From Methylophaga thalassica (GTDB lineage: Bacteria; Pseudomonadota; Gammaproteobacteria; Nitrosococcales; Methylophagaceae): a stretch of DNA of 64,000 nt. The notes under the pieces were generated by a model that was not told the origin of the DNA, ran no database searches, and saw only the letters and a program-made list of their open reading frames with translations. A program made the translations under genes and the position numbers. The DNA lies in NCBI RefSeq assembly GCF_030159795.1, contig NZ_BSND01000005.1:124001-188000 (forward strand), given 5' to 3'. Of this stretch, positions 45,183-54,589 are shown one piece after another; the stretch's first letter is position 1; each line of letters starts with the position of its first letter.

Positions 45183-48100
45183 AATTGCCCTCCTTCAATG
45201 TGCTGCTGAATCGGCCCATAGACCTGCAAGGCAATCTCAGCAAAGTTTTCATCGAGAGGGTTTGCCGGGAAACAACATTGATAATAAGCATCGTCCTGTT
45301 CAGCCATCACAAACTCACCGGCGGGTGCCCAGGCTCTTTCAGCCGCTTGCTGGGCTTTCTCCGGTTTATCACTCAGTGCTTGTTTGGCATACGCCAGACT
45401 GGTTTTATCAAACAGTGGCAAAGGTTGTTGGCAGCCTTGCCAATATAAGTTGAGATATTGCTCCAGTAACTGACGCGCATTATCTACCGGTGTGAAACAC
45501 AGCTCATCATCTTCAAAGACCAGTTGGGTGGTTAACCTCATGCCTGCTGGTTTCAGAATATTGAGGATCAAGTGTTCTAACCAGCCATTAATCAGATCGC
45601 GTCCTTTTTTACGTGATAAACGATAGCGCAATAGCCCTGCTTCACTGAGATTATCGAGCTGACCACTGATGTTGAACTCACCTATCTCAAGTTCAAAGGG
45701 TAAAGCCGGTAAACGTTCATCACCCAGATAGGGCATTAATGTCTCTACAAATGCCTCAACTTTACGGTTTTCCTGATGAAGCCATTCTTCGCCAAACTCA
45801 CCTTGAGGTAACATGCCAGTGGCGTGTACTAGTTCAGAAATATGGGTTTCAGTGGTTTGGCTGAGTTTACTTTCCAGCAGCCATTGTCTGAGCTGCCAGG
45901 CTTCCAGCCCGTTTAACTCAAACGGTTCACGACTACTCAATTCATCTTCATCCAGTTCCAGTCTGACGCCTAAACGTTCACGGCAAAGAAACCGGGCCGG
46001 ATGCATAAAAAACTGGCTGAGTTGCATCAAGCTAATGTCTCGCCATGACGCATCAGGTTCTGGTAATGGTTCTGCAAACCATAATGTAGATTCAGTTTTT
46101 GTGTCTGGTTTGGGACATTGCAAGGCATTAAAACTAAACAGCTTGTCATGCTGCTGATCAAAATAACGGCGACTAAAGGCTTGCAGTGGATGATGTGTCA
46201 CCAGCTGTTTTATGACTGAATCGCCCTGCTCAGTGACAAACCGTTCATCCAGATAATCCAGCAAATCGCTAATCAACACAGACGGTGGAATCTCCGCATT
46301 ATCGGTAATGCTGGCGCCGATATAACTGATATAAAGCGTTTGTTGAGCAGACAATAAGGCTTCCAGGAACAGATACCGATCATCATCACGACGTGAACGA
46401 TCACCTTCGCGATGATGGTGCGCCAACAGATCAAAACCTAAACTCGGCTGACGACGTGGGAACACGTCATCATTCATACCAATCAGACAAACTACATCAA
46501 ATGGAATACTACGCATCGGCACCATGCCGCAGAAGGTAACGCCATGCCCCATAAAACGATGACTATTATCTAAGGGTTCCAGATGGGATTGCTGCCAGCT
46601 TAAGATCACATCAATGCCAATCGTTTCCTCAAAGCCAGCTAAATCGGTACTTTCAATCAAGCGATCAAGTTGGCTACGGATGGAAATCAGCTCACGTTCG
46701 GCCAACGGATCATCCAGCTGTTCTGCCTCAAAGAAGGTATCCAGACAACGGTTTAAATGCTGTTGCCAATCATGGGGTGTTCGTGGACGGCTGAGCTGTT
46801 GTCGCCAGTCATCCAGTGCAGAAATAAACTGTGATACTGCCGCCACAATCCGGGCTTTATCACCAGTAATGCCATCCATAGCAAGTTGGCCGTCAAACAA
46901 GCGCCAGGGTTCGCCCTGCTCGGTCAGCGGCATAGCGTACCCCAGTAATAAACGGTCTAAGCCGGCACGCCAGGTATTGGCATCATTAGCTGGTAACTCC
47001 AATGCCATTTTATCTTTGGCATCGTGACCCCAACGAATCCGGGTTTGCTGACACCATTCGCGTAACCACAATAAAGCCGCTTCATCCAACTGAAAACGCT
47101 GTTGAATGGCCGGACACTCCAGCAAAGCCAGCACACTTTCCACATCAAACCGTGACTGTGGCAACGCTAAAATACTGAACCAGGCATTGAGTAAAATACT
47201 TTCTTGCTGACCGCTGCTATCAGCAATACTAAATGGAATCGCATGAGCCGGATCAGCCGCACCGAATACCGCTTCAATCCAGGGGGCATACACATCAATA
47301 TCGGGCGTCATCACCACAATATCCGTAGGTGATAAATCGGGCTGCTGTTCAAACATCGCCAACAGCTGATCTTGCAGAATTTCCATTTCTCGCATCGAGC
47401 TATGACAGACTTGAATCAGGATAGAGTTATCATCAGCACTCACTGTTTGCTGCTGTCCAACATCCAGCTCAAACATATCGGCTTTCAACATGCCCAGCAT
47501 GGTATCGGGGTGTGGCTCTGCAAAACAGGTTTCCGCCTCATGAGGCAGTTCCTGACACTGACGAAAGAACTCCTGCCCTTGTTTGCCCAGGCTCGCTAAT
47601 AATGGATGACCTACATCTGCATTCAGCTCTGGTTCGGGCTCTTCCAGCATGAGTTCCAATTGCTGACGCTGTTGCTGTTTGGCATCAATTAAATCGCCCC
47701 AATAATGTTGACTGGGGGATAAATAAAACAGCGTGATATCGACAAATTTCGCCATTAAAGCAAAGGTCTGCAAATACACGGGTGGTAACGAGGAGATGCC
47801 AAAAATACTGAGTCGTTCAGGAAGGCCGGCCGGCTTTTCGATAGCCGATTGTAATAGATGATTAAGCTGGTTTAACAATCTGGCCCGATGCATAGGTTCG
47901 GGATCATCCGCCGTGATTTTTTGCCAGAGAAGCCCTTGCCAGTTATCGCTTTTTCCCTGCTCCCATTCTGCAATCCAGTCTGGTCGGTACATCAGGTACT
48001 GATCATAGGTATCCGCCAGCCGTTCGGCTAATTGAAAACGTTTTAATTCATCCGTTTGTTCACCTAAATAAGCGGCAATCGCACTAAATTCCGGCTCATC

Positions 48101-48406
48101 TGCTAACTCGGGCAACAGGGCAAATAAACGCCAGCTAATCGGTGCTTTGGCATAAGGTGAATGCAGAGGAATATCCGGCCAGATTTGCCGAAATAAACGC
48201 CAGATATAGGCAGAGGGAAAAGGAAACTCCGTATTGGCACTAATACCATGCTCATTGGCTAGATACAGTGACAACCAGCGAGCTAGCTCGTTACTCTGCA
48301 CAATAATATTTTCCTGCTCAAACGGACTGAGCGGCGCGGACTGAAGCTGTTCAGCAAGCCAGGCAGCCAGTTGTCTGCTGTCATTACTGTAAACCATCTT
48401 CAGCAT
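45179..48406 (-). CDS. recC: RecBCD exonuclease V gamma subunit
   Basis: This 1075-residue Chi-recognition scaffold is related to inactivated helicases. The N-terminus LAAWLAEQLQSAPLSPFEQENIIVQSNELARWL and the internal GVTFCGMVPMRSIPFDVVCLIGMNDDVFPR are strongly characteristic of RecC. It is the first gene of the recCBD operon, with a 4-nt overlap into recB. Length is close to E. coli RecC (1122). Confidence 0.95.
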   Translation of the reverse strand: MLKMVYSNDSRQLAAWLAEQLQSAPLSPFEQENIIVQSNELARWLSLYLANEHGISANTEFPFPSAYIWRLFRQIWPDIPLHSPYAKAPISWRLFALLPELADEPEFSAIAAYLGEQTDELKRFQLAERLADTYDQYLMYRPDWIAEWEQGKSDNWQGLLWQKITADDPEPMHRARLLNQLNHLLQSAIEKPAGLPERLSIFGISSLPPVYLQTFALMAKFVDITLFYLSPSQHYWGDLIDAKQQQRQQLELMLEEPEPELNADVGHPLLASLGKQGQEFFRQCQELPHEAETCFAEPHPDTMLGMLKADMFELDVGQQQTVSADDNSILIQVCHSSMREMEILQDQLLAMFEQQPDLSPTDIVVMTPDIDVYAPWIEAVFGAADPAHAIPFSIADSSGQQESILLNAWFSILALPQSRFDVESVLALLECPAIQQRFQLDEAALLWLREWCQQTRIRWGHDAKDKMALELPANDANTWRAGLDRLLLGYAMPLTEQGEPWRLFDGQLAMDGITGDKARIVAAVSQFISALDDWRQQLSRPRTPHDWQQHLNRCLDTFFEAEQLDDPLAERELISIRSQLDRLIESTDLAGFEETIGIDVILSWQQSHLEPLDNSHRFMGHGVTFCGMVPMRSIPFDVVCLIGMNDDVFPRRQPSLGFDLLAHHHREGDRSRRDDDRYLFLEALLSAQQTLYISYIGASITDNAEIPPSVLISDLLDYLDERFVTEQGDSVIKQLVTHHPLQAFSRRYFDQQHDKLFSFNALQCPKPDTKTESTLWFAEPLPEPDASWRDISLMQLSQFFMHPARFLCRERLGVRLELDEDELSSREPFELNGLEAWQLRQWLLESKLSQTTETHISELVHATGMLPQGEFGEEWLHQENRKVEAFVETLMPYLGDERLPALPFELEIGEFNISGQLDNLSEAGLLRYRLSRKKGRDLINGWLEHLILNILKPAGMRLTTQLVFEDDELCFTPVDNARQLLEQYLNLYWQGCQQPLPLFDKTSLAYAKQALSDKPEKAQQAAERAWAPAGEFVMAEQDDAYYQCCFPANPLDENFAEIALQVYGPIQQHIEGGQL

Positions 48407-48697
48407 GTGGATTCCTTCACGTCAAAAGCCACATATTACGGGATGTTGCGGTTGAAACAAACTGCTTTGAATGTCAGAACAAGGGCTGAAGCTAACACCA
48501 TTAAAAATAAGGGCTTATCTGCTTTATAAAAAACAGCTGAACAGCCAAGCCTCAGGTCATCCCGCCCATTCGAGCTTACTTAGCATTTTCTATGATGTTT
48601 GTTTGTGGCATACCTCACATTATTTTGAAAATTCATCACATTGTCATAATCCATCATTATCTTGAGCGTCATCTCTATTACCTGACTTGGAGTTAAC
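48407..48697. other. divergent intergenic region recC / VPLPAA gene
   Basis: About 290 bases without a supported gene; a 64-codon frame (48471-48665) has no ribosome site or recognisable product. The region must hold promoters for both neighbours. I cannot name hexamers. Confidence 0.4.
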
Positions 48698-50176
48698 GTG
48701 AAACATACACATAAACTACTGATTGCTTCGATATTAACCGCTTTATACAACGCACCCGTGCTGGCAGAAGATTGTGTTGCCGGTGGTACAACTGGCTCCC
48801 CTACCCTGACTTGTACTTCAGCTGACAGCAATAATATTGATGATAAGCGTGATAATTTGTCAGTGACCGTTGAAAATGGTGCAGAAATCGTCGATGAAAA
48901 AGATCGACCTGTGCAATTGAAAGGGTCAAACCAGACTGTCTATAACTATGGCCTTATCGAAAGCGGCGATGATGATGCTATTCGCGCTAAAGGTGCCAAC
49001 CTGACCATTGATAACTCAGGCATGATTATTGGTGGTGATCGCGGTATTCGCCTGCAGGACAAAGCAAGCAATTTCACCTTAATTAATCGTGAAACAGGAC
49101 AAATCTTCGCTGAAAATCAAGCCGTAAGATTAGATGATGACACCGAACTGAAAAATGCACACATTACTAACTATGGTCAGATCGAGAGTGAAAAAGGTCG
49201 TGCTATTCAGAGTCGTGGTGCAGGCACAACAGTCATTAACTACGGGACATTACGTGGTAATGAAGAAGTGGTTGAAGCACGCGAAGACTTCACCCTTGAA
49301 AATCACGGCACCATCGCCCTGAATGGTTTGTCATGGAACGCAGCAACAAAAACCTGGACAAATACTGGCGCCACGGATGATGAAGATGGTGTGCAATTTG
49401 CCAGTGGCACCGCAGATAACTATGGTGTGATTTTGGGCACCGATGACGGTATCGATATCGACGAAGGCAAAGTACACAACCATGCTACTGGTGTCATTGT
49501 TTCAACCGGTACAGAAAGTGACCCTTTAAATGGGGGTAATGGTATTGATATTGATCCACTTTTCGAACCGAATGTAGGTGATGTTCGCACAGCCGGTCCA
49601 CTGACCATCATCAATGAAGGTTACATCGAAGGCGTTCATGCCATTGGTTCGGATGATGCCAGTACTTCTGAAGTTACCGTCACCAACAGTGGTACTTTAG
49701 TCGGTCGTTCAGGCACAGCTATACATTTTGCGCCCAATCAAGGTAACAGCAGCCTGACACTGACAGGTAACAGTGAAATTATCGGTGATGTGATGTTCGG
49801 TAGCGGTGACGATATGGTGATCGTTGACGGACTCACTGCCACAGGTGAGCTGAGTTCAGGTATCTTCGATGGCAGCTTGGGCAATAACAGCATTATCTTC
49901 AAGGACTTTGAACTGTCAGATATTTTGTCATTTGAAATATCAGATGCACTTGTCTACCTGTCATTAGGCGTCGATAGTGGCGAGCTGTTATCAGGCAAAT
50001 TCAAAAACTTCTCATCATGGGGTTTTGGTGATGGCATGTTCTCTACTGAGTATCTTGCCAGCCAGTTCGCTAACCCAAGTGCCGTACCATTACCTGCAGC
50101 ACTGCCATTGTTTGCTTTTGGTCTGATTGGCATGTGGGCGGGTCGTTCACGTCTTACAGGTTCTAAAGCGGCCTAG
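48698..50176 (+). CDS. surface protein with beta-strand repeats and VPLPAA C-terminal sorting tail
   Basis: This 492-residue exported protein is probably processed and surface-attached. GTG at 48698 follows GGAGT. A signal peptide (to APVLA) precedes repeats of the type VYNYGLIESGDDDAIRAKG / ITNYGQIESEKGRAIQSRG about every 28-40 residues, which suggest a right-handed beta-helix. Aspartate is frequent (DDGIDIDEGK), possibly for Ca2+ binding. The C-terminus is AVPLPAALPLFAFGLIGMW followed by GRSR, a VPxPAA variant of the PEP-CTERM exosortase signal. No exosortase gene is in the window. The neighbour at 50298 has the same tail type. Confidence 0.82.
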   Translation: MKHTHKLLIASILTALYNAPVLAEDCVAGGTTGSPTLTCTSADSNNIDDKRDNLSVTVENGAEIVDEKDRPVQLKGSNQTVYNYGLIESGDDDAIRAKGANLTIDNSGMIIGGDRGIRLQDKASNFTLINRETGQIFAENQAVRLDDDTELKNAHITNYGQIESEKGRAIQSRGAGTTVINYGTLRGNEEVVEAREDFTLENHGTIALNGLSWNAATKTWTNTGATDDEDGVQFASGTADNYGVILGTDDGIDIDEGKVHNHATGVIVSTGTESDPLNGGNGIDIDPLFEPNVGDVRTAGPLTIINEGYIEGVHAIGSDDASTSEVTVTNSGTLVGRSGTAIHFAPNQGNSSLTLTGNSEIIGDVMFGSGDDMVIVDGLTATGELSSGIFDGSLGNNSIIFKDFELSDILSFEISDALVYLSLGVDSGELLSGKFKNFSSWGFGDGMFSTEYLASQFANPSAVPLPAALPLFAFGLIGMWAGRSRLTGSKAA

Positions 50177-50217
50177 TTCAGTTATGGTTAAACACTGACA
50201 GCAGCATAAGCAGTATT

Positions 50218-50261
50218 CAGGGCCAGTTTAAACATCTTTTTTCGTGTTTAAACTGGCCCTG
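50218..50261. terminator. bidirectional terminator between the two VPxPAA genes
   Basis: A perfect 16-bp inverted repeat, CAGGGCCAGTTTAAAC / GTTTAAACTGGCCCTG, has a T-rich loop and lies between convergent genes. Confidence 0.85.
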
Positions 50262-50297
50262 AGTTTTATCGGTTTTGCTTAACTTTATATGTGATGT

Positions 50298-51680
50298 TTA
50301 TGCAACTAAACTCGCTTTACGACGCAAACCCAAAAAGCCGAATAAGACCGGTGCCAACAAGAAAAACGCGGCAGGAATAGGCACAGCACTCACAGCCTGA
50401 CTTATCACAAGATTCGCAAAGGTATCGCCAAATACCACTTCAAAATTAAAACCACTTATCGCCGGTAAAATAATGCTGTCAAAACTACCGACGATGCTGG
50501 CAAAGGTCAGGAAGTTAAATGTGCCTTCTTGCACATCATCACCAATAAACTCAAAGCTTAATAAACCAGCCAGCGAAGCGACACCCGAAATATCCAGCAG
50601 ATCGGAGTGCGTTTCATCAAACTCCACAACCATCGAACCAAATTCACCTTGCGTGTAATTACCATTAATCGTCATCGTACCGACCGAATTACCGGCGGTC
50701 AGACTGGCATAGTTGTCATACCCGGTACCATTTACCGTCACAAGGCTGTTAATGGTGCCGGTTCCTGACAAGTTACCCCCATTAATATTGACGCTGGTTT
50801 GGCTCATGACACCATTGTTGATAGTTTGACCTGCGGTTTGAGTGTAATCACCAACCCAGGCACCACTACCGACCAATTTCGCTTTTTCATTGTTAATAAA
50901 CGTGCCAGTGTTAACGAAGGCGTTCTGGTTATATATCGATTTATTATTCGTCATCACACCATTGTTCACCACGGTGTCATTAATAGCATTGGTCAAGACA
51001 TAGTTATTCGTCATTGAACCCTGATTAATTAAGCGACCTGCGTTAGTGAATGTGCCCTCATTATTCAGCGTGCCATTATTCACCAGGGTAGAAGCAATGT
51101 AGTTATTTAATTTACCGGCGCGGCTATTGGTCAAAATGCCATTATTAGTAACGGTCCCACCTCTGTAACTCGATAAAGTACCGGTATTGGTGAGAATATC
51201 GTTATTGCTCAATTGTCCGTTATTGCTAAAGGTGCCCTGATTCAGAAATTCAGCCTGATTATCAATTTGGCCATCATTGATCCATCTGCCACTTTTATTC
51301 TCTATATAGCCTGTATTGGTAATCTGACCACTTGCTGCATTATTCAAATCACTGACATGCGTTGTCATGCTTCCCGTGTTTAGCAAGATGCCAGAATTAT
51401 TTAAATCACTGTATTTACCATAAAAAGTACCATTATTAATAAAGGTACCCTGATTAGCTAAAACAGGATCTACAGAAAAAGGCCAGCCTATCACTGACAA
51501 CTCACTATCATTTTGAAACTGTGTTCCGGACACAATGCTTGTCGTGGCATCATCATCAATCGTTAAAGGCGAAGTGTTTATTCCAGATAAAACACCATCA
51601 GCACTGGCGGCAGCGCTTAATAGGAGTGATGATGTAAATAAGGTCGTGAATAAAGAACGTTTTAGAAATTGAGTATGCAT
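50298..51680 (-). CDS. surface protein with N/G/T-rich repeats and VPIPAA C-terminal sorting tail
   Basis: I use the ATG at 51680, which opens directly into a signal peptide (FLKRSLFTTLFTSSLLLSAAASA); an earlier in-frame start at 51716 would put 12 hydrophilic residues in front. The 460-residue protein has more than 15 short repeats of the form (L)xNxGTxxNxG, as in TLNNEGTFTNAGRLINQGS. A folded segment like those of autotransporter-associated proteins follows (SVGTMTINGNYTQGEFG). The tail is AVPIPAAFFLLAPVLFGFL followed by LRRK. The 5' leader carries a probable c-di-GMP-I riboswitch. It is likely a biofilm or matrix protein; function is inferred. Confidence 0.82.
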   Translation of the reverse strand: MHTQFLKRSLFTTLFTSSLLLSAAASADGVLSGINTSPLTIDDDATTSIVSGTQFQNDSELSVIGWPFSVDPVLANQGTFINNGTFYGKYSDLNNSGILLNTGSMTTHVSDLNNAASGQITNTGYIENKSGRWINDGQIDNQAEFLNQGTFSNNGQLSNNDILTNTGTLSSYRGGTVTNNGILTNSRAGKLNNYIASTLVNNGTLNNEGTFTNAGRLINQGSMTNNYVLTNAINDTVVNNGVMTNNKSIYNQNAFVNTGTFINNEKAKLVGSGAWVGDYTQTAGQTINNGVMSQTSVNINGGNLSGTGTINSLVTVNGTGYDNYASLTAGNSVGTMTINGNYTQGEFGSMVVEFDETHSDLLDISGVASLAGLLSFEFIGDDVQEGTFNFLTFASIVGSFDSIILPAISGFNFEVVFGDTFANLVISQAVSAVPIPAAFFLLAPVLFGFLGLRRKASLVA

Positions 51681-51702
51681 GTTCTGAGTCTCTCTCGGTC
51701 TA

Positions 51703-51773
51703 TGTAACTCAGCCACCTTAAGAGCTTAAGGTCTGTAGCTTTCCGTCCTCAGCTCACGCTGAGTTTGGCAATA
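51703..51773 (-). ncRNA. probable c-di-GMP-I (GEMM) riboswitch
   Basis: In the leader of the VPIPAA gene the minus strand reads GCCAAACTCAGCGTGAGCTG, then AGGACGGAAAGCTACAGACC, then TTAAG..CTTAAGG and TGGCTGAGTTAC. This matches the c-di-GMP-I layout: P1b stem (CTCAGC GTGA GCTGAG, with a GNRA loop), the GGACG-x-AAAGC-x-AC junction, then the second stem with its receptor and a closing strand. One usual base differs (GACGG for GACGC). About 23 nt separate it from the ATG, enough for ribosome-site control. Confidence 0.75.
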
Positions 51774-51948
51774 ATGATATGGGCATCCAACCCAGCCAGG
51801 ATTGATGATATAGAGACAGCTACAACGGCACTATCCGATTTTCGCAAACGTATAAATTAATGAGAGACGGGCATTGAGGATAATATTTTCTGACTCGTAT
51901 ATGATGTGCTTTCACATACCTAAGACGGAATAATAAGGGATAGCTATT

Positions 51949-52785
51949 TTGGTTTTTCGTTACTTTATTTGCCTGCTTTTTTTGATATTACAGGCCTGCT
52001 CATCCATACCCACCACACAAAACCGCACTGATACGGCAGTTCGTTTAGCTCAGCTCAATGGCTGGAAATCCCAGATCATCACTACAGCCTCATTTAACTT
52101 GCAAAGCTTTATCCCTGAAAAAATCTCACCGTCCGAAGAGTTAACCATTTACATAGAAGGTGATGGTTTAGCCTGGCTGAGTCGACGGAAAATGTCTTCA
52201 GATCCGACCCCTATCGATCCATTAACACTCAAGCTCGCACTTCTCGATAACCATGCCGTCTATCTGGCCCGCCCATGCCAATATGTGTGGTCTGGAGGCT
52301 GTGAACAGCGTCTGTGGACTTCAGCCCGCTTTTCTCCTGAGGTATTACAAGCGATGAATCAAGCCGTGGATAAGTTAAAAGCCCAATATCAGGCTTCTTC
52401 TTTACGGCTTATTGGTTACTCTGGGGGGGGTGCTGTCGCGACGTTATTAGCGGCTGAGCGAGACGATGTTTCTCAGTTAGTCACTGTGGCAGGTAATATT
52501 GATACTGATTACTGGACGACATTACAGCATATTTCTCCGTTAACAGGCTCATTAAATCCAGCAGACCAGTGGCCTTCATTACAGGCCATTCCACAAATTC
52601 ATTTTGTGGGGAGTGAAGATAAGATCATGCCCGTTGCTGTGGCTAACGCATACCAGCAACATTTTCCTCAATCAAAGCGCCCCACTGTAAGAGTAATCAC
52701 CGGTATGACTCATCATTGCTGCTGGGTTGAGCACTGGCCAGAGCTATTGCAGGAAATATCTGCCGCTAAGAAACCTGCCCCTTAA
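51949..52785 (+). CDS. alpha/beta-hydrolase-type lipoprotein
   Basis: This 278-residue envelope protein starts with TTG and has AAGGGA upstream. The lipoprotein signal ends LLFLILQACSS, so lipidation is at about residue 17. The nucleophile elbow is GYSGGGAVATLL (Ser about residue 158). A late acid is in FVGSEDKIMP and the catalytic His may be in TGMTHHCCWVEHW, which gives a plausible Ser-Asp-His set. No close family function is known to me. It converges on, and overlaps by 4 nt, the AraC-type regulator gene. Confidence 0.78.
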   Translation: MVFRYFICLLFLILQACSSIPTTQNRTDTAVRLAQLNGWKSQIITTASFNLQSFIPEKISPSEELTIYIEGDGLAWLSRRKMSSDPTPIDPLTLKLALLDNHAVYLARPCQYVWSGGCEQRLWTSARFSPEVLQAMNQAVDKLKAQYQASSLRLIGYSGGGAVATLLAAERDDVSQLVTVAGNIDTDYWTTLQHISPLTGSLNPADQWPSLQAIPQIHFVGSEDKIMPVAVANAYQQHFPQSKRPTVRVITGMTHHCCWVEHWPELLQEISAAKKPAP

Positions 52786-53756
52786 TTAAATGCTCGACGT
52801 AATGTCGCTGACGGTAGCTCGCCAAATAACTGTAGATAATCATTGGAAAACCGCCCTAAATGCCAGAAGTGCCAGTCGCTGGCTACTTGCGTCACCGTCA
52901 TATTAATATCTGTAGGCCTGAGCAATTGGGATCGCACTCGATTTAACCTCAAGCGATAAAGGTAGGCATTAGGGGTGATGCCCATTACTTTTTTAAAGTG
53001 ATACTGCAAGTTACGCTGACTGATACAGACATCTTTACAAATATCGATAATGGTTGGGCAAATATGACTGTCCAGCTTAGCGTGAATATAGTCGATAGCT
53101 AATCTCACTGATTTAGCCGCTCTTCGCCGTGCCACGACATCAGTTTCTTGCCCATCAAAAAGTAAGGATGAATCTAATGACAGCAGCACATGTTCCATCA
53201 CAGAAGTATTTAAATGTTTTTGCTGCTCTGGCTGACGGTCATCCGAAGACATCGCTGATAATTGATATAGGTAATCAGTAAACAGCTCTAACGGTTGTCG
53301 ATTTACACCATCAAATACTAAAACACTGTCCACAGGCATTTCCCACTGCCGTGGATTCATCGCTCTGGCAGACTCAAGTAAGGCCGATTGTTCGAATCGA
53401 AAATAGACCGTTTCAGCATTTCCCTCAGCCTGGATATCGACTTCAACATTAGCTGGCAAGAAAAATAGTGAATTCTCAAAGGCATTATATTCAGATACTC
53501 GTACCTGATTTTGTGTGGTACGTTCGAAGGAGATGGTACAAAAGTCTTTTTCGATGATGGCGCGTTTATGTACGACCTGATTTTGCTGCTCGAACACCAC
53601 TCTGAACGCCTCATTACCCACTTCACGGTAGTGCCCATAAAACTGACCTGCGGATAACTGGTTAATCTCAATCGGTAACCAATCTTGCACAAGCTGCTGT
53701 TCATAAGCATCAAACAAAGGCTGATCACAATACACAAGCGCTTGTGTCGGTATCAT
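52782..53756 (-). CDS. AraC-family transcriptional regulator
   Basis: This 324-residue regulator has a C-terminal double helix-turn-helix (about 215-320), with DICKDVCISQRNLQYHFKKVMGITPNAYLYRLRLNRVRSQLL typical of AraC/XylS, shown here as one stretch broken by helices: DVCISQRNLQYHFKKVMG and AYLYRLRLNRVR. The second helix-turn-helix, VTQVASDWHFWHLGRFSNDY, is followed by FGELPSATLRRAF. The N-terminal 200 residues have no recognised sensor fold. This layout is like FeaR/EutR-type regulators. The target is unknown; no obvious partner operon is adjacent. Confidence 0.88.
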   Translation of the reverse strand: MIPTQALVYCDQPLFDAYEQQLVQDWLPIEINQLSAGQFYGHYREVGNEAFRVVFEQQNQVVHKRAIIEKDFCTISFERTTQNQVRVSEYNAFENSLFFLPANVEVDIQAEGNAETVYFRFEQSALLESARAMNPRQWEMPVDSVLVFDGVNRQPLELFTDYLYQLSAMSSDDRQPEQQKHLNTSVMEHVLLSLDSSLLFDGQETDVVARRRAAKSVRLAIDYIHAKLDSHICPTIIDICKDVCISQRNLQYHFKKVMGITPNAYLYRLRLNRVRSQLLRPTDINMTVTQVASDWHFWHLGRFSNDYLQLFGELPSATLRRAFN

Positions 53757-53865
53757 ATTAATGTGTTGGCACAGGTATATGAACTAAGCATACGAAGAAA
53801 AAGCCATAAAAGAAGGTAGGCAATGAATATACCTTAATTCAATTACTTATGGCATATAAAACAAA

Positions 53866-53896
53866 AAAGCCTCAGCAGAATCTGCCGAGGCTTTTT
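53866..53896. terminator. rho-independent terminator
   Basis: AAAAAAGCCTC ... GAGGCTTTTT hairpin with an A-run and a T-run. It is placed to end the minus-strand autotransporter remnant. Confidence 0.82.
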
Positions 53897-53918
53897 ATCT
53901 TGGGCGATTAAATTTAGC

Positions 53919-54212
53919 TTAGAACGACAAACGTAATTTCACAGAAGCCGTTTGATTTAAAAAGTCTTCACGACCTTCAACATCATATTGAGCCGTGATA
54001 TCGGTGTAGTCGTTTATGTTAAAGGTGGCAACGACACCCGCTCTGGCTAACCACGGTGAAGGGTCAATACCTTCTGTTGTGAAGGCAGTACCACCACCGG
54101 TATACGATGCCGTCATACTGGTATCGTCATTGATGAGGTCATAACCGATACCCATATTCGCTAGTAAGGTGGTCTTATCATTTAACTGGTGGTCGATATC
54201 AGTTTGTGCCAT
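53919..54212 (-). pseudogene. autotransporter beta-barrel C-terminal remnant
   Basis: This 97-residue piece reads as the last strands of an autotransporter beta-domain: TTLLANMGIGYDLIND, PWLARAGVVATFNIND, YTDITAQYDVEGRE and the terminal NQTASVKLRLSF. The final Phe is the outer-membrane insertion signal. Barrels of this kind need about 250-300 residues and a passenger domain; neither is present. The frame has a TGA a few codons upstream of the ATG, so it cannot be a simple continuation. It retains a proper terminator downstream. Likely a deletion remnant. Confidence 0.65.
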
Positions 54213-54589
54213 AAGCTGACATCAATACCCTTACGAAGCAGTAAAAAGAAAGAAGCAATGGCAGAAATAAACAATGTAATAACCAGAACAAGGATGATAG
54301 TACGAAGATCAGGTAACAAAACACACTCACTGTTTAAAACTGACATAGATGATATGTCAGCGAACTCAATCGATATACGATGGTAGAAGGATATAAAGCA
54401 AATACAAATTATGGCAAATCTTGACGCTGAAATGAAAAAAGCGATCAGAATCAAACCGCATTTCAAATAAAATCATAAGGGCCTGCCCAAAAAGATGACG
54501 CTTTATTCTTGGTTATTTCTGTTTATTTATGCCACTTTCACAGCCATTATGTGTCAATACACCTACAGCAAAATAATCAAAGGACGAAT
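54213..54589. other. intergenic region with one doubtful minus-strand ORF
   Basis: About 375 bases. A 94-codon minus-strand frame (54182-54466) includes one hydrophobic stretch but has no ribosome site and overlaps the autotransporter remnant, so I do not call it. The msrBA ribosome site (AAAGGACG) lies at the right end. Confidence 0.35.

Noticed and set aside
48471-48665. 64-codon ORF between recC and the VPLPAA gene
   Set aside because: No ribosome site, composition unlike a folded protein and nothing recognisable.
54182-54466. 94-codon minus-strand ORF with one hydrophobic segment
   Set aside because: No ribosome site, overlaps the autotransporter remnant in another frame and resembles no family.
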